From: Ancylobacter gelatini
Lineage (GTDB): Bacteria; Pseudomonadota; Alphaproteobacteria; Rhizobiales; Xanthobacteraceae
Assembly (NCBI RefSeq): GCF_022601675.1
Contig: NZ_JAKVIL010000008.1
Coordinates: forward strand, 62,001-126,000
Length of the DNA: 64,000 bases
Direction: 5' to 3'
Made by a program: the position numbers and the translations under genes. This document shows, one piece after another, positions 25,809-34,594 of the stretch (its first letter is position 1; each line of letters starts with the position of its first letter). The notes beneath the pieces are model-generated. The model did not search any database and had not been told where the DNA came from. It saw only the letters and a program-made list of their open reading frames with translations.

Positions 25809-26497
25809 TTGGGCGCTCCCTCTTTCGCCGCCGTCGCGGCAGGGCCGGTGCCGGTCAGCGTCAGGCTGGTCTCGATCAGGTTGCCGCTGCCATCGGCCTT
25901 GGGCGTCACCACGGTGATGGAATAAAGCCCGCCGGGAATCGCCTCTGAGAACAGGAATTCGTAGCGCCGGCCCGCCAGCTCCAGCAGCTTGTCCTTGTTG
26001 GGATCGTCGGCGAAGGGCGTCATGGTCAGCTTCCAGCCCTCGACGGCGCGGCCGTCGAAATCGATCCGCGCCGGCTCGACCTTGCCGGTCGCGATGTGGT
26101 CGCGGACCCGGTTGCGCAGGTAGAACGGGCTGCCCTTGGACAGCTGCGCCATCTCCTTGACGTCACGCTCCAGCAGGATCAGCGAGACCGGGTTGCCGTT
26201 CAGCGTCGGGAACGGTCCGGCCTCGGCATGACGCTCGCCGCGGGTGATGTCGACCTCGGCGACGCGCCGGGCGGGATCGCTCGGCTCGGCGGTGACGTTC
26301 ATCGCCAGCGTCTCGTCGAAGCTCTCGCCGAGCTTCGCTTCGTCGGTCTTGTGGTGATAGGCGTAATCGATGCGCGTACCCGGCGCGACATTCGACAGAT
26401 AGGGCGTATCGAAGAACAGTTTCGTGGCGGACGGGTCCGCAATCGCGGAGCCGCCGGCGAGCAATAGGGCACAGAGCCCGAAAGCGAGCGATTTCAT
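25805..26497 (-). CDS. Unknown periplasmic protein downstream of pqqE
   Basis: A 230-aa protein with a clear signal peptide (cleavage after SAIA) and a soluble, probably beta-rich mature part (about 21-230) without cysteines or catalytic motifs that I recognise. It begins 51 bp after pqqE and overlaps the next gene by 4 nt, so it is probably transcribed with pqqABCDE. The context points to handling of PQQ or of a quinoprotein in the periplasm, but nothing in the sequence proves this. Confidence 0.75.
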   Translation of the reverse strand: MKSLAFGLCALLLAGGSAIADPSATKLFFDTPYLSNVAPGTRIDYAYHHKTDEAKLGESFDETLAMNVTAEPSDPARRVAEVDITRGERHAEAGPFPTLNGNPVSLILLERDVKEMAQLSKGSPFYLRNRVRDHIATGKVEPARIDFDGRAVEGWKLTMTPFADDPNKDKLLELAGRRYEFLFSEAIPGGLYSITVVTPKADGSGNLIETSLTLTGTGPAATAAKEGAPK

Positions 26498-26548
26498 GGA
26501 CGGGTCATCTCTCCCTGCTCGGCCGGCTGTTTTTATGGTCTCGGCCGA

Positions 26549-27709
26549 TTACTGCGACGTCTCCGGCACCGTGAAGCGCCGGTAATCATACTGGTCCACG
26601 CCCGCCGCCGCGTCCTCCTCGGCCAGCGCCAGCAGATGGGCGTGGAGCGGGGATTTGTGGCAGGCCGGATCGGTGGCGCTGGCATCGCCAGCGATCGCCA
26701 TGGCCTGGCAGCGGCAGCCGCCCCAGTCCTTCTCCTTGCGCTCGCAGGACTGGCACAGCTCCGGCATCCAGTCCGTTCCGCGGAAGGCGTTGAAGGCCGG
26801 TGAGTCCAGCCAGATCTCGCTGAGCGAATGCTCAGCGACGTTCCAGAAATCGAGGCCGGGAATGGTCTCGGCGGCGTGGCACGGCAGGACCTTGCCGGAC
26901 GGCGTGACGTTGAGCGACTGCCGGCCCCAGCCATTCATGCAGGGCTTGGGATATTTGGCATAATAATCCGGCACCACGGCGTCGATGGTCAGGATGCCGT
27001 CGAGGCGCACCCGTGCCTCGTCCACGATCTCCAGCGCCTTGAACACCTGCTCGCGCGTCGGCATCAGCGCGGCGCGGTTGCGCAGCGCCCAGCCGTAATA
27101 TTGCGCGTGGGCGATCTCGATGCGCCGCGCGCCGAGCCGCTGCGCCAGTTCGAGAAAATCCGGGATCTGGTGGATATTGGCGCGGTGCACCACCGCGTTC
27201 ACCGTGAGCGGCAGGCCGAGCCGGCGCACCTCGCGGGCGACGGCCAGCTTGCGCTCGAACGCGTCCTTCATGTTCGAGACATGGGCGGTCATCGCCGCGT
27301 CCGCGCCCTGGAAGGAGAGCTGCACATGGTCGACACCGGCATCGGCGAGGCTTTGCAGCCGCTCCGCGGTGACGCCGACGCCGGCGGTGATCAGGTTGGT
27401 GTAGAGCCCGACCTCCACGCAATGACGGATCATCGCCTCAAGATCGCGCCGCGCCGTCGGCTCGCCGCCGGACAGATGCACCTGAAGCACGCCGAGCTTC
27501 GCCGCCTCCTCGAACACCCGCAGCCAGGTCGCGGTGTCGAGTTCGACATTGCGCCGGTCGAGTTCGACCGGGTTCGAGCAATATGGGCATTGCAGGGGGC
27601 AGCGATGCGTCAGCTCGGCCAGCATGCCATAGGGCGCGGGCGGCTTGGGGCGCACCAGCGCCTTGGCCTGCCCGGCGAGATCCGCGAGCGAGGGGGTCGC
27701 GACGTTCAT
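26549..27709 (-). CDS. pqqE: PQQ biosynthesis radical SAM enzyme PqqE
   Basis: A 386-aa radical SAM protein with the N-terminal cluster motif CPLQCPYC (CxxxCxxC) and a C-terminal SPASM domain holding further cysteines ([27 protein letters not shown]). PqqE forms the carbon-carbon bond between the Glu and Tyr side chains of PqqA, with PqqD as peptide chaperone. Its start overlaps pqqD by 4 nt and has GAGG upstream. Length is normal for the family. Confidence 0.97.
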   Translation of the reverse strand: MNVATPSLADLAGQAKALVRPKPPAPYGMLAELTHRCPLQCPYCSNPVELDRRNVELDTATWLRVFEEAAKLGVLQVHLSGGEPTARRDLEAMIRHCVEVGLYTNLITAGVGVTAERLQSLADAGVDHVQLSFQGADAAMTAHVSNMKDAFERKLAVAREVRRLGLPLTVNAVVHRANIHQIPDFLELAQRLGARRIEIAHAQYYGWALRNRAALMPTREQVFKALEIVDEARVRLDGILTIDAVVPDYYAKYPKPCMNGWGRQSLNVTPSGKVLPCHAAETIPGLDFWNVAEHSLSEIWLDSPAFNAFRGTDWMPELCQSCERKEKDWGGCRCQAMAIAGDASATDPACHKSPLHAHLLALAEEDAAAGVDQYDYRRFTVPETSQ

Positions 27710-27993
27710 CCCGAAACCTCCACCATGCCCTTGTCGACGAGGCCCTTGAGGAAGTCGTCGACATCGGCCTCGACCCGTTCGCGCTCAACCGTGAACGCCT
27801 GGGCCAGTTCATCGACGATGCCGGCAATGCTGCGCTCGCCATCCACCCGGCGCAGGATTTCCACCGCGACCGGATCGGGATTGAGCACGCGCTCCGGCGC
27901 CAGCAGCACCCACTGGCCGCGCGCCTCGTCATGGCGCAGGCGGACGCCGCGCGCGAGCTTCGGGGTGCCGGTCGGTGCGAAATGCTGGCCCAT
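27706..27993 (-). CDS. pqqD: PQQ biosynthesis peptide chaperone PqqD
   Basis: A 95-aa RiPP-recognition-element protein that binds PqqA and presents it to PqqE. The PqqD pattern is seen in [22 protein letters not shown] and the [16 protein letters not shown] helix (each quoted in part). ATG 27993 directly abuts the pqqC stop (TGAATG) and the 3' end overlaps pqqE, so the three are tightly coupled. Confidence 0.95.
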   Translation of the reverse strand: MGQHFAPTGTPKLARGVRLRHDEARGQWVLLAPERVLNPDPVAVEILRRVDGERSIAGIVDELAQAFTVERERVEADVDDFLKGLVDKGMVEVSG

Positions 27994-28755
27994 TCAGGTC
28001 TCCCGCGGCGCGGAGGCGCCTGAGCCCTCCTTCGGCACGAACGCGCCGGGATAGGCCATCTTCGGATCGACATAAGCGAAATAGAGCGCATCGAGCTGCA
28101 CCCACAGCACGTCGCACTTGAACTCCAGCGCGCGGATCGCCGCCTGCTGCTGCTCCGGCGTGCGGGCGTGCCGCTTCACATAATCGAGCGCGAAATCGGC
28201 ATCGCGCGGCGCCTGCGTCAGGCGCTTGTCGAAATAGGCCAGCGTGTCCTTGGAGACGAAATCGTAATTGGCGAGCATCCCGGCCACCCGCTCGCCGATG
28301 ATGCCCGGCGAGAACATCTCGGTGAGCGAGGAGGCGATCGCCTCCAAGAGGCTCTTGTCACGCACGAAATGCACATAGGCGTCGACCGCGAAACGCGTCG
28401 CCGGCAGCAGGCCCTGCAGCGAGGTCACGTAGTCGCGCGGAAGCCCGAGGCTGTCGGTGAGCGTGAGCCAGCGGGCGATGCCGCCCTCGCCTTCATGGTC
28501 GCCGTCATGATCGATGATGCGCTGGCGCCAGACCCGGCGCAGCTCGGCATCCTCCATCCGGGCGAGGACGGAGGAATCCTTCACCGGGATCATCGCCTGA
28601 TAGTAATAGCGGTTTAGCGCCCAGGCCTGGACCTGACCGAAATCGAGCTTGCCGCCGTGCAGCAGCTTATGGAACGGGTGAAGGCTGTGATAGCGGCGGG
28701 TGCCGACATCGCGCAGGCGCGCTTCGAGTTCGGCAGGCGAGAGGAGCGTGGTCAT
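27994..28755 (-). CDS. pqqC: Pyrroloquinoline-quinone synthase PqqC
   Basis: A 253-aa all-helical oxidase that carries out the final ring closure and eight-electron oxidation giving PQQ. Conserved segments include RYHSLHPFHKLLHGGKL, RYYYQAMIPVKDS and DHDGDHEGEGGI, which contain active-site His, Tyr and Arg residues. ATG 28755 overlaps the pqqB stop by 4 nt; 12 codons further upstream remain open but lie within pqqB. Confidence 0.96.
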   Translation of the reverse strand: MTTLLSPAELEARLRDVGTRRYHSLHPFHKLLHGGKLDFGQVQAWALNRYYYQAMIPVKDSSVLARMEDAELRRVWRQRIIDHDGDHEGEGGIARWLTLTDSLGLPRDYVTSLQGLLPATRFAVDAYVHFVRDKSLLEAIASSLTEMFSPGIIGERVAGMLANYDFVSKDTLAYFDKRLTQAPRDADFALDYVKRHARTPEQQQAAIRALEFKCDVLWVQLDALYFAYVDPKMAYPGAFVPKEGSGASAPRET

Positions 28756-29687
28756 AACACGATGTCCATTCCGTCTTCGGCGATTTCCCATCCCGCCCGG
28801 TTGGCCGCCAGCCGCTCGTCCGAGCCATCGATCAGCACCGGGTTGGTATTGTTGATGTGCACGTAGATCTTGCGGCCGACATTGAGCCCGGCGAAGGCGG
28901 CCATTGAGCCCTCCGCACCGTCCATGGACATGTGGCCCATGCGGCGGCCGGTCTTGGTGCCGACGCCGGCCAGCACCATCTCGTCATCGCGCCACAGCGT
29001 GCCGTCGAACAGCACGGCGTCGGCGCCGTCGATACGGGCACGCAGGGCGTCGGTCATGCGCGCGCAGCCGGGAATGAACAGCACCCGCGCCCCGCCCGCC
29101 CGCAGTTCGACGCCGATCGTCTGCTCGCCTTCGATCGCGGTCTGGACCTCGCCATGAGCGCGAATGTCGCCGCTTTCGAGATAAAGCGCGATCTTGCCGG
29201 GAACGGGGAAAATCTCGGCGACGACGCCCTCGACCAGATCGAAGGAGGTACCGAGTTCCACCGGCTTGCGGGCCACAACCTCCGGCGCCAGCACATCGAA
29301 GGCGGCGCTTGCCCGCAGCACGTCATGCACGGCGGGCGTGGCCAGCAACGTGAAAGGCTGCGCCTCCCTGAGGCTCAGCAGACCCGCCACATGATCGATA
29401 TCGGCATTGGTCAGCAACACGGTTGCCACCGGGCTGTGGCGCAGGGCTTTCGGGTGCAGGGCCGGCAAGCCCTGGATCTGCGAAAGGATTTCCGGCGCGC
29501 AGTTCACCAGAGCCCAATTCCTGCCATCGGCGCTCACGGCCATGGAAGTTTGAGTCCGGCGGCGAACGCGCGGATCGTTCTCCCAGGCGAGTGCACATAC
29601 TCGGCACCGGCAGTTCCACTGAGGATAGCCGCCGCCGGCAGCCGAGCCGAGCATGGCAAGACGAAGGCGGGGCGACGTGGTGAGCAT
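28752..29687 (-). CDS. pqqB: PQQ biosynthesis protein PqqB
   Basis: A 311-aa metallo-beta-lactamase-fold protein. The N-terminal LGSAAGGGYPQWNCRCRVC motif and NADIDHVAGLLSLRE are characteristic of PqqB. It acts on the cross-linked PqqA-derived intermediate, probably as a hydroxylase of the Tyr-derived ring. It begins 35 bp after pqqA and no strong Shine-Dalgarno is evident, which fits the usual higher expression of pqqA than of the rest. Confidence 0.95.
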   Translation of the reverse strand: MLTTSPRLRLAMLGSAAGGGYPQWNCRCRVCALAWENDPRVRRRTQTSMAVSADGRNWALVNCAPEILSQIQGLPALHPKALRHSPVATVLLTNADIDHVAGLLSLREAQPFTLLATPAVHDVLRASAAFDVLAPEVVARKPVELGTSFDLVEGVVAEIFPVPGKIALYLESGDIRAHGEVQTAIEGEQTIGVELRAGGARVLFIPGCARMTDALRARIDGADAVLFDGTLWRDDEMVLAGVGTKTGRRMGHMSMDGAEGSMAAFAGLNVGRKIYVHINNTNPVLIDGSDERLAANRAGWEIAEDGMDIVL

Positions 29688-29722
29688 TGAGATGCCGCGC
29701 GCGCCGGCCCGCCGTCAGTCGA

Positions 29723-29800
29723 TCAGAAGTCCGCCGGATAGTAGGCGTTGACTTCCATGCCGACGCAGACTTCCACAATGCGAGGAGTATTCCAGGCCAT
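29723..29800 (-). CDS. pqqA: PQQ precursor peptide PqqA
   Basis: A 25-codon gene, too short for ordinary ORF calling. The peptide begins MAWNTPRIVEVCVGMEVNAY and has the conserved Glu16 and Tyr20 (E-x3-Y), the two residues cross-linked and excised to form PQQ. An AGGAGG ribosome binding site lies 5 nt upstream of ATG 29800. It is the first gene of the pqq operon, with a direct-repeat box 36 nt further upstream. Confidence 0.97.
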   Translation of the reverse strand: MAWNTPRIVEVCVGMEVNAYYPADF

Positions 29801-29836
29801 TTCTTCCTCCTGACGTTCTTTGTCTCTTGATGATCT

Positions 29837-29853
29837 CATAAGAAGTTCATAAG
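29837..29853 (-). promoter_or_regulatory. Direct-repeat box upstream of pqqA
   Basis: On the gene-sense strand CTTATGAACTTCTTATG: two CTTATG units with an 11-nt period, 36 nt before the pqqA ATG. Near-copies in the same orientation lie at 37056-37072 and 44687-44703. Tandem half-sites one helical turn apart are typical of OmpR-family regulators, and one is encoded directly upstream. Binding is inferred. Confidence 0.65.
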
Positions 29854-29997
29854 AGAACAGTTGAATTAACGGCTTTTCACACCGCTAGACTAGTGTGGCT
29901 ACTCTGGCCTGAATCGTCAAGAACGCCTCAAGGAATAGTGACAGGTCGACATTATACCAATATTGCAGTGCACTATTCGTCACGCGAATATTTGAAG

Positions 29998-30687
29998 TCA
30001 TTCCGTCGGCGGCTCGAACATGAAGCCGCGGCCGCGCACGGTGACGATCATGTTGCCGCCCTCCGGCGTCACGTCCGCGAGCTTGTGCCGGAGGTAGCCG
30101 ACATAGACGTCGACCACGTTCAGCGAGGCGCCGCCATGGCCGGCCCACAGGGCGGCGAAGATGTCCGGACGCGCCAGCGGCTCGCCGGCATGGCGCATCA
30201 GCAGCGCCAGCAGTTCGACCTCGCGCTCGGTGAAGCGCACGCGCGTGGCACCGGCCTGCACCTGGCGCGTGTCGAGATCGAGCGTGAGCGGGCCGACGGT
30301 GAGCGTGCGCGGCTCGCCATCCGCGCTGGAGCGCCGCAGCGCCTGCACCTTCACCCGCGCCAGCAATTCCTCGAAGGCGAAGGGCTTGACGATATAGTCG
30401 TCCGCCCCGGCCAGCAGCCCCTCGGTGCGCTCGTTCACGCTGGAGCGGGCGGAGAGCATGATGATCGGCGCGGTCTGGCCGCCGGCCCGCAGCGCCTTGC
30501 ACACCTCGATCCCCGAGCGGCCGGGCAGCATGACATCGAGGATGATGGCCTCCAGCGCGGCGCCGTTCGCCGCCTTCAGCGCCTGTTCGCCATCGGCCAC
30601 CAGTTCGACCTGGTAGCTCTCGGCCGCGAAGCCGCGCCGCAGCAGGGAGCCGATATCGGCGTCGTCCTCGACGATGAGAATAGTCAC
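29998..30687 (-). CDS. OmpR-family response regulator
   Basis: A 229-aa regulator. The receiver domain (1-115) has the acidic pair VEDD, phospho-acceptor Asp51 (LDVMLPG), the switch Ser (MLSARS) and Lys101 (VKPF). The C-terminal winged-helix (about 128-228) has the OmpR-type RFTEREVELLALLMRH and VVDVYVGYLRHKL motifs. GTG 30687 overlaps the kinase stop by 4 nt. It precedes pqqA by about 200 bp on the same strand, making it the leading candidate to bind the repeat boxes at pqqA, the lut-like operon and xoxG. Confidence 0.93.
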   Translation of the reverse strand: MTILIVEDDADIGSLLRRGFAAESYQVELVADGEQALKAANGAALEAIILDVMLPGRSGIEVCKALRAGGQTAPIIMLSARSSVNERTEGLLAGADDYIVKPFAFEELLARVKVQALRRSSADGEPRTLTVGPLTLDLDTRQVQAGATRVRFTEREVELLALLMRHAGEPLARPDIFAALWAGHGGASLNVVDVYVGYLRHKLADVTPEGGNMIVTVRGRGFMFEPPTE

Positions 30688-32327
30688 TGCGCGGCCTCCA
30701 GCGTCTCGTCCGGTACCGTGAGCGGCAGGCGGATGGTAACGCGCGTTCCCGCCGCGCCATCGGCCTCGCTGCCGGTCCGACTCTCGATCTCTATGGTTCC
30801 GCCATGACGGTCGACGATCCATTTGGCAAGGGCCAGCCCGATGCCGAAGCCGTTGCCCTCGCTCGTCTGCCCCGCCCCGCGCCAGAACCGTTCGAACACA
30901 TGCGGCAATTCCTCCGGCGGAATGCCGCTGCCCTCGTCATTCACGCTGAGCACCACCTGACCGTCCTGCAGCCGGCCGGAGATGGTCACGCGGCTGCCGG
31001 GGGCGGAATGGCGCAGGGCGTTGGCGACCAGCCCATCCAGCGTCTGGCGGAGCCAGTCATGATCGCCATCGGCCACGAGGTCCTCGGGCGCATCGGTCTC
31101 AAGCGCCACGCCCGCCGCGCGCGCCACCGGGCGCATGCTCTCGCGCACCTCGTCGATCAGCCCGGCGACCGGGAACAGCGAGCGCTCCAGTTCGATCTGC
31201 CCGCTTTCGGAACGGGCGATACGCAGCAGGTCCTCGACGCGGCGATGCAGCTTGCGCGCACGGTTCTGGATCACCAGCAAGGCCGCGCGCATGTCGTCGG
31301 CTCGCGGCTCCGCCGGGCGCAGCGACACCTCGGCCTCGCCGAGAATCACGGTGAGCGGCGTGCGCAGCTCATGGCTCACATCGGTGAAAAATCGCCGGCG
31401 CGCGACATCGATCGAGGACAGCCGCACATTGGCGGCCCGCAGTTCCGCTGTGCGTGAATCGACGGTCTCCTGCAGGTGCCGCTGGTCCGCCACCAGCCGC
31501 GCCTCGCGGCGGGCCAGATGCGCGGCCATGCGGTTGAACCGCGCCATGGCAAGGCTCAGTTCGTCATGGCCGGTGACCAGAAGGCGGGTGTCGGAGCGCC
31601 CGCGCGCAATGGCCGAGGCGGCGGTGGCGACATCCGAGACACGGCGCAGCAGCGAGCGGGCGAGAAGCTGGTAGAGCGCGACCGCCAGAACGATCGCGGC
31701 GGCGACGCCCAGCAGCCCCCAGCGCATGGTGCGCACGCGCAGCGCCTCGACCTCGTCCTGCGCCGCCTGCGCCGCCATGCGCTCCTCTTCCATCGCATGG
31801 CCGAGCGGCGCGCCGAAGCCGGCGGCGAAGACATCGAGCGCGATTCGTACGCCGACCGCGGGATTGTCCTGCGTCAGCGCGGCCCGAACCTGACGGTCCA
31901 TCACCTCGAACTGGGCGCGAAGCCGGGCGACGATGCGGCTGCGCGCGGCCATAAGCGTGCGCTGCTCCTCGTCGCCGAGCCGCATCACATCGGCGGCGAG
32001 CGTGGTCTCGAAACGCTCGAAGGCGATATCGGTGCGCTGGCGCGCGGCGTTCAGCCCGTCGCGGCCAAGCCCCCGCCCCTCCTGCGCGGCCTGCAACGCC
32101 ACCAGCGCGTAATCGCCGATACGGCCGGAGACGGCGGACAGCAGGTCCAGCCGCTTCTGCGCGGACACCAGCCGGTCGAGCTGCAGGCTTGCCGCGCCGA
32201 GCGTGAACACCAGCAACCCCGCCGAGGCGGCCGTGACCAGCACGGCGACCACCAGCAGCAGCGCCATGCGCGCGCGCAGCGACGACAAAAACCGCGCGCG
32301 TAACGAAGACAGTAAGACGCGCCCCAT
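30684..32327 (-). CDS. Membrane sensor histidine kinase
   Basis: A 547-aa kinase: membrane helix about 21-47, a roughly 155-residue helical periplasmic sensor (48-202), second helix about 203-224, HAMP domain (to about 275), short coiled coil, dimerisation domain with His319 in FTDVSHELRTPL, and an ATPase domain with NALRHSA, NDEGSGIP and GFGIGLAL. The periplasmic domain has no cysteine or heme motif. It is translationally coupled to the response regulator. Position suggests it senses a periplasmic signal tied to methanol oxidation, perhaps a lanthanide, PQQ or alcohol; this is inference. Confidence 0.92.
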   Translation of the reverse strand: MGRVLLSSLRARFLSSLRARMALLLVVAVLVTAASAGLLVFTLGAASLQLDRLVSAQKRLDLLSAVSGRIGDYALVALQAAQEGRGLGRDGLNAARQRTDIAFERFETTLAADVMRLGDEEQRTLMAARSRIVARLRAQFEVMDRQVRAALTQDNPAVGVRIALDVFAAGFGAPLGHAMEEERMAAQAAQDEVEALRVRTMRWGLLGVAAAIVLAVALYQLLARSLLRRVSDVATAASAIARGRSDTRLLVTGHDELSLAMARFNRMAAHLARREARLVADQRHLQETVDSRTAELRAANVRLSSIDVARRRFFTDVSHELRTPLTVILGEAEVSLRPAEPRADDMRAALLVIQNRARKLHRRVEDLLRIARSESGQIELERSLFPVAGLIDEVRESMRPVARAAGVALETDAPEDLVADGDHDWLRQTLDGLVANALRHSAPGSRVTISGRLQDGQVVLSVNDEGSGIPPEELPHVFERFWRGAGQTSEGNGFGIGLALAKWIVDRHGGTIEIESRTGSEADGAAGTRVTIRLPLTVPDETLEAAQ

Positions 32328-32449
32328 GCGGGTAACTTCCCGAAGCTTTTCCTTTAGGAAGCGGGAATGATTTCACGTCTTCACCGCCTGCGCACGCCGC
32401 AGTGCAACAGGAGCGCGCTATAGCAGGGCCGCGCCGGGGAAAAGGCCGG

Positions 32450-32659
32450 TCAGATCTCGCGGCCGCCGGCGCCCGGCCGGCCACAGCGCCACTTGGTGAC
32501 GCGCCATTTGGGATGGCTCTCGCTCCACTCGGCAATCACGGGGAGCGCACCCATCATGCACTGGACCGGAATCGTCGGCTGTTCAAGATTGACGGAAACG
32601 GCCTCCTCCCGGCAGGTGCCGGGATTGGTGATGAGGCAGATGGACAAAATCAATTCCAT
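32450..32659 (-). CDS. Small conserved hypothetical protein with paired cysteines
   Basis: A 69-aa protein beginning MELILSICLITNPGTC, with four cysteines (ICL, GTCREE, VQCMM, WRCGR) and the segment WSESHPKWRVTKWRC. Similar short proteins occur in many alphaproteobacteria as I recall them, but no function is known to me. The N-terminus is hydrophobic but is a poor signal peptide. It stands alone on the minus strand between the kinase gene and fae. Confidence 0.7.
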   Translation of the reverse strand: MELILSICLITNPGTCREEAVSVNLEQPTIPVQCMMGALPVIAEWSESHPKWRVTKWRCGRPGAGGREI

Positions 32660-33169
32660 AACGGGTCCCTAAGGCGTGAGGACAGCCTGCCCGTGCGTTT
32701 CCCAATGCGTTCGGCCGAACGTCACTCTAACGCAAGAGGCAGCAATTTCCCCCTGGTCCGACCCTTAAGCGCAGTCCAAGCAAACGCAATGCCATATGCG
32801 CCCCCTGATTGCAGAAAAGCCGCCCGGCGCCGGCATCGGACCGCCCGGCGGAGCGCGGCCAAGGATTGAGCGCGGCCCGGCGAAAAAGGCTATTAATTAG
32901 CCATTGCCCGAATAGGTGCAGACCGCTTGCCGTTACGGACGGCTCCGACCGGGAGACCCGCGACAAAAGGCGGAAATGCCTGTCATGCACGGAAGATTCC
33001 CTTGCAGGCTAAGGCGAAGCGGCTCTAGTCTCTCACCCGTGACGTGTCTGGTCGAGCTATCGGGCCAACCGGTTTGGTGTTTCAAACGCTGCAACAAAGA
33101 TAGCCGGGACATTCTGGGAGAGGGACGGTTCCTGTCTCTCGATTATGCAACCCGTTCGGGAGGAATTAG
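32660..33169. other. 510-bp region upstream of fae
   Basis: I see no gene here. It contains an imperfect AT-rich palindrome (GGCTATTAATTAGCC, 32888-32902) and, at its end, a strong GGGAGGAAT ribosome binding site for fae. The CTTATG direct repeat found at pqqA is absent, so fae may be controlled differently. Confidence 0.55.
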
Positions 33170-33676
33170 ATGGCCAAGATCAATAAGGTAATGATCGGCG
33201 AGTCGCTGGTCGGCGACGGCAACGAGGTCGCCCACATCGACCTCATCATCGGACCGCGCGGCAGCGCGGCCGAGAGTGCCTTCGTCAATGCGCTCACCAA
33301 CAACAAGGACGGCTTCACCTCGCTTCTCGCGGTGGTCACGCCGAACCTGCTCGCCAAGCCCAACACGATCCTGTTCAACAAGGTGACGATCAAGGACGCC
33401 CGTCAGGCCGTCCAGATGTTCGGCCCCGCCCAGTACGCCGTGGCCAAGGCCGTGGTGGACTGCGTTGCCGACGGCACCATCCCGGAAGACGAAGCCGACG
33501 ACCTGTTCATCTCGGTCGGCGTGTTCATCCACTGGGAAGCGGCCGACGACGCCAAGATCCAGCAGTTCAACTATGAAGCGACCAAGGAAGCCCTCAAGCG
33601 CGCCGTGAACGGCGAGCCGAAGGTCAAGGACGTGGTCGCGCAGGCCTCCTCCGCCAAGCACCCCTTCGCCGCTTAG
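33170..33676 (+). CDS. fae: Formaldehyde-activating enzyme
   Basis: A 168-aa protein that catalyses condensation of formaldehyde with tetrahydromethanopterin to methylene-H4MPT. The family core is unmistakable: [18 protein letters not shown] with the active-site histidine (His22 here), [12 protein letters not shown] and [14 protein letters not shown]. It is cytoplasmic and usually very abundant in methylotrophs, which suits the strong Shine-Dalgarno and dedicated terminator. It ties the window to H4MPT-linked C1 oxidation, as does beta-RFAP synthase at 48720. Confidence 0.98.
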   Translation: MAKINKVMIGESLVGDGNEVAHIDLIIGPRGSAAESAFVNALTNNKDGFTSLLAVVTPNLLAKPNTILFNKVTIKDARQAVQMFGPAQYAVAKAVVDCVADGTIPEDEADDLFISVGVFIHWEAADDAKIQQFNYEATKEALKRAVNGEPKVKDVVAQASSAKHPFAA

Positions 33677-33837
33677 ATCGGGGACAACCCTGGGCAGACA
33701 AAAGCTCCGCCCGCGGCCCAATATCCGAAGGGCCTGCTCCAGCGGTTGGCGGCGATCTTTCTGAACAAGTGACGGCGGCGGGTCCGCCTCGATATTCTCA
33801 GACGAAGGGCCACTCCCCTTCAGCCAGCCGACTTCAG

Positions 33838-33866
33838 AGCCCGGGGCCTCGCGCCTCGGGCTTTTT
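33838..33866 (+). terminator. Rho-independent terminator downstream of fae
   Basis: A 10-bp stem (AGCCCGGGGC with GCCTCGGGCT, one mismatch), 5-nt loop and a TTTTT run. It lies 160 bp after fae and just before the convergent ABC ATPase gene. Confidence 0.85.
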
Positions 33867-33892
33867 CATTCCAGCCTTCGGGACATCGCGCC

Positions 33893-34594
33893 TCAGGGCG
33901 CCGCCTTCTTCACCGTGCCGCGGCGAATGGCGTCGAAGCGCACCGCCGGGTCGACCGGCACATCCCTGGCGATGCGCGCCGGCGTGCCCTCCAGCGTCAC
34001 GATCCGCGTCGCCACCTCCAGCGCCTCGCGCCGGTCATGGGTGACGAACATCACGGTCGCCGGGTGCCTCTCCAGCAGCGCGCGCAACAGTTCGCGCAGG
34101 CGGAACGCGTTGGCCTCGTCGAGCGAGACGAAGGGCTCGTCCATCAGCAGCAGGTCGGGGGCGATCACGAAGGCCCGCGCCAGCGCGACCCGCCGCTGCT
34201 GGCCGAGCGAGAGCCGCTCGGGATAGGCGCCGGCGAGATCGGCAAGCCCGACCTCCGCCAGCATCGCCAGCGCGCTCGCCCGCCCGGCCTCGCCCTCCGG
34301 CAAGGGCAGCGCGACATTCTCCAGCACGGTGCGCCACGGCAGCAGGCGCGGATTCTGGAAGGCATAGCCGATGCGCGGCTTGGTCCCCGAAAAGTTCACC
34401 CGCCCGGTAAACGCCGTGTCGAGGCCGGCGACGATGTTCAGCAGCGTGGTTTTGCCGAGGCCGGATGCGCCGAGCAGGACCAGGAACTCGCGGTCGCGCA
34501 CCTCCAGCCGGAAGTCGCGGAACACCAGCCGCTCAGGACCGCCCGCGACGGCCGCAAAGCGCTTCTCGCGAATGTCGATGCGAATCTCGCTCAT
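33893..34594 (-). CDS. ABC importer ATP-binding protein (SsuB/NrtD-like)
   Basis: A 233-aa ATPase with Walker A GASGLGKTTL, a variant signature LSLGQQRR (instead of LSGGQ), Walker B LLLMDEPFVSLDE and the switch histidine in FVTHDRREA. Sequence and partners match nitrate/sulfonate/taurine-type importers. ATG 34594 overlaps the permease stop by 4 nt. It is the last gene of a DUF3280-binding protein-permease-ATPase operon. Confidence 0.88.
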   Translation of the reverse strand: MSEIRIDIREKRFAAVAGGPERLVFRDFRLEVRDREFLVLLGASGLGKTTLLNIVAGLDTAFTGRVNFSGTKPRIGYAFQNPRLLPWRTVLENVALPLPEGEAGRASALAMLAEVGLADLAGAYPERLSLGQQRRVALARAFVIAPDLLLMDEPFVSLDEANAFRLRELLRALLERHPATVMFVTHDRREALEVATRIVTLEGTPARIARDVPVDPAVRFDAIRRGTVKKAAP

